Source of the DNA: JBBQUN01 sp038212405
GTDB taxonomy: Bacteria > Actinomycetota > Acidimicrobiia > Acidimicrobiales > SZUA-35
Reading direction: 5' to 3'
DNA: 5,129 nucleotides
NCBI GenBank assembly: GCA_038212405.1
Contig: JBBQUN010000317.1
Coordinates: forward strand, 1-5,129
The notes beneath the pieces were generated by a model. The model was not told the DNA's origin and did no database searches. It saw nothing but the letters and a program-made list of their open reading frames with translations. Every line of letters begins with the position of its first letter. Within the stretch, counting starts at the first letter, position 1. Positions 5,005-5,129 of this stretch are shown here, piece by piece. Both the position numbers and the translations under genes were made by a program.

Positions 5005-5129
5005 ATGGAACAACGGATCGACCGACCGGAGATGCCAGACGGCTACGGCGTCCCGTCGAGTGACGAAGGCTTACTGGCATGGAGCCAGATCAACGAGCGC
5101 CTCGTTGCGTCGCCGCAATACTGGATGGC
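5005..5129 (+). CDS. Pyridoxamine 5'-phosphate oxidase-fold protein, N-terminal fragment
   Basis: Only 41 codons and two bases are present before the right edge. The N-terminus contains RPEMPDGYGVP (7-17), EGLLAWS (21-27) and ERLVASPQYWMA (31-42). This matches the opening of actinobacterial PPOX/FDOR proteins, in which '-GYG-P---EGLL-WSW-EERL--A--YW-A' precedes the first strand of the split barrel. Such proteins bind FMN or F420 and reduce varied substrates; which cofactor this one uses cannot be told from the fragment, since the binding residues lie beyond the window. It has its own promoter-like elements and a strong ribosome binding site, so it appears to be transcribed separately from the RidA-like gene 178 bp upstream. 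Confidence 0.75.
   Translation, partial: MEQRIDRPEMPDGYGVPSSDEGLLAWSQINERLVASPQYWM

Overview
The window is GC-rich, densely packed chromosomal DNA. It carries actinobacterial gene families: an MpaB-like (DUF2236) oxygenase, a 'WYSYD' SRPBCC protein, an actinobacterial-type SDR and an F420/FMN-type PPOX-family N-terminus. Some starts appear to have a TANNNT -10 element only a few bases upstream. I infer an actinobacterium, possibly Acidimicrobiia (Ilumatobacter-like), but no marker gene here fixes the taxon. I see no mobile element, integrase, phage gene, CRISPR array, rRNA or tRNA.

Layout. (1) Positions 1-2602, plus strand: the 3' part of an AMP-forming acyl-CoA synthetase, cut by the left edge. 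A 101-bp gap with a CACCTG/CAGGTG inverted repeat follows. Then come an SRPBCC protein and an MpaB-family oxygenase whose reading frames overlap by 16 bp. (2) Positions 2638-2814, minus strand: an unrecognised 58-residue membrane miniprotein, convergent to the oxygenase gene. It is divergent from a permuted NlpC/P60-like cysteine hydrolase gene (2835-3479, plus), with only 20 bp between the two starts and overlapping -10-like hexamers. (3) Positions 3506-4336, minus strand: a classical SDR, convergent to the hydrolase gene. A 15-bp tandem repeat straddles its stop codon. (4) Positions 4464-4826, plus strand: a RidA/YoaB-like protein, divergent from the SDR. (5) Positions 4827-5004: a 178-bp intergenic region with small inverted repeats, tandem TAGCGT elements and a good ribosome binding site. 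It leads into the first 41 codons of a pyridoxamine-5'-phosphate-oxidase-fold protein cut by the right edge.

How the genes work together. Only the SRPBCC-MpaB pair (possibly with the acyl-CoA synthetase) looks like a transcription unit. Acyl activation, a lipid-binding-fold protein, a haem oxygenase and an SDR would suit hydrophobic-compound or lipid metabolism, but that is inference from family membership. The rest reads as ordinary housekeeping or accessory metabolism in alternating orientation. I found no evidence for a new multi-gene system. The most noteworthy items are the miniprotein with its compact divergent promoter, a 24-bp near-palindrome inside the hydrolase gene, the tandem repeat at the SDR stop, and an Asn-to-Asp change in the SDR catalytic tetrad.
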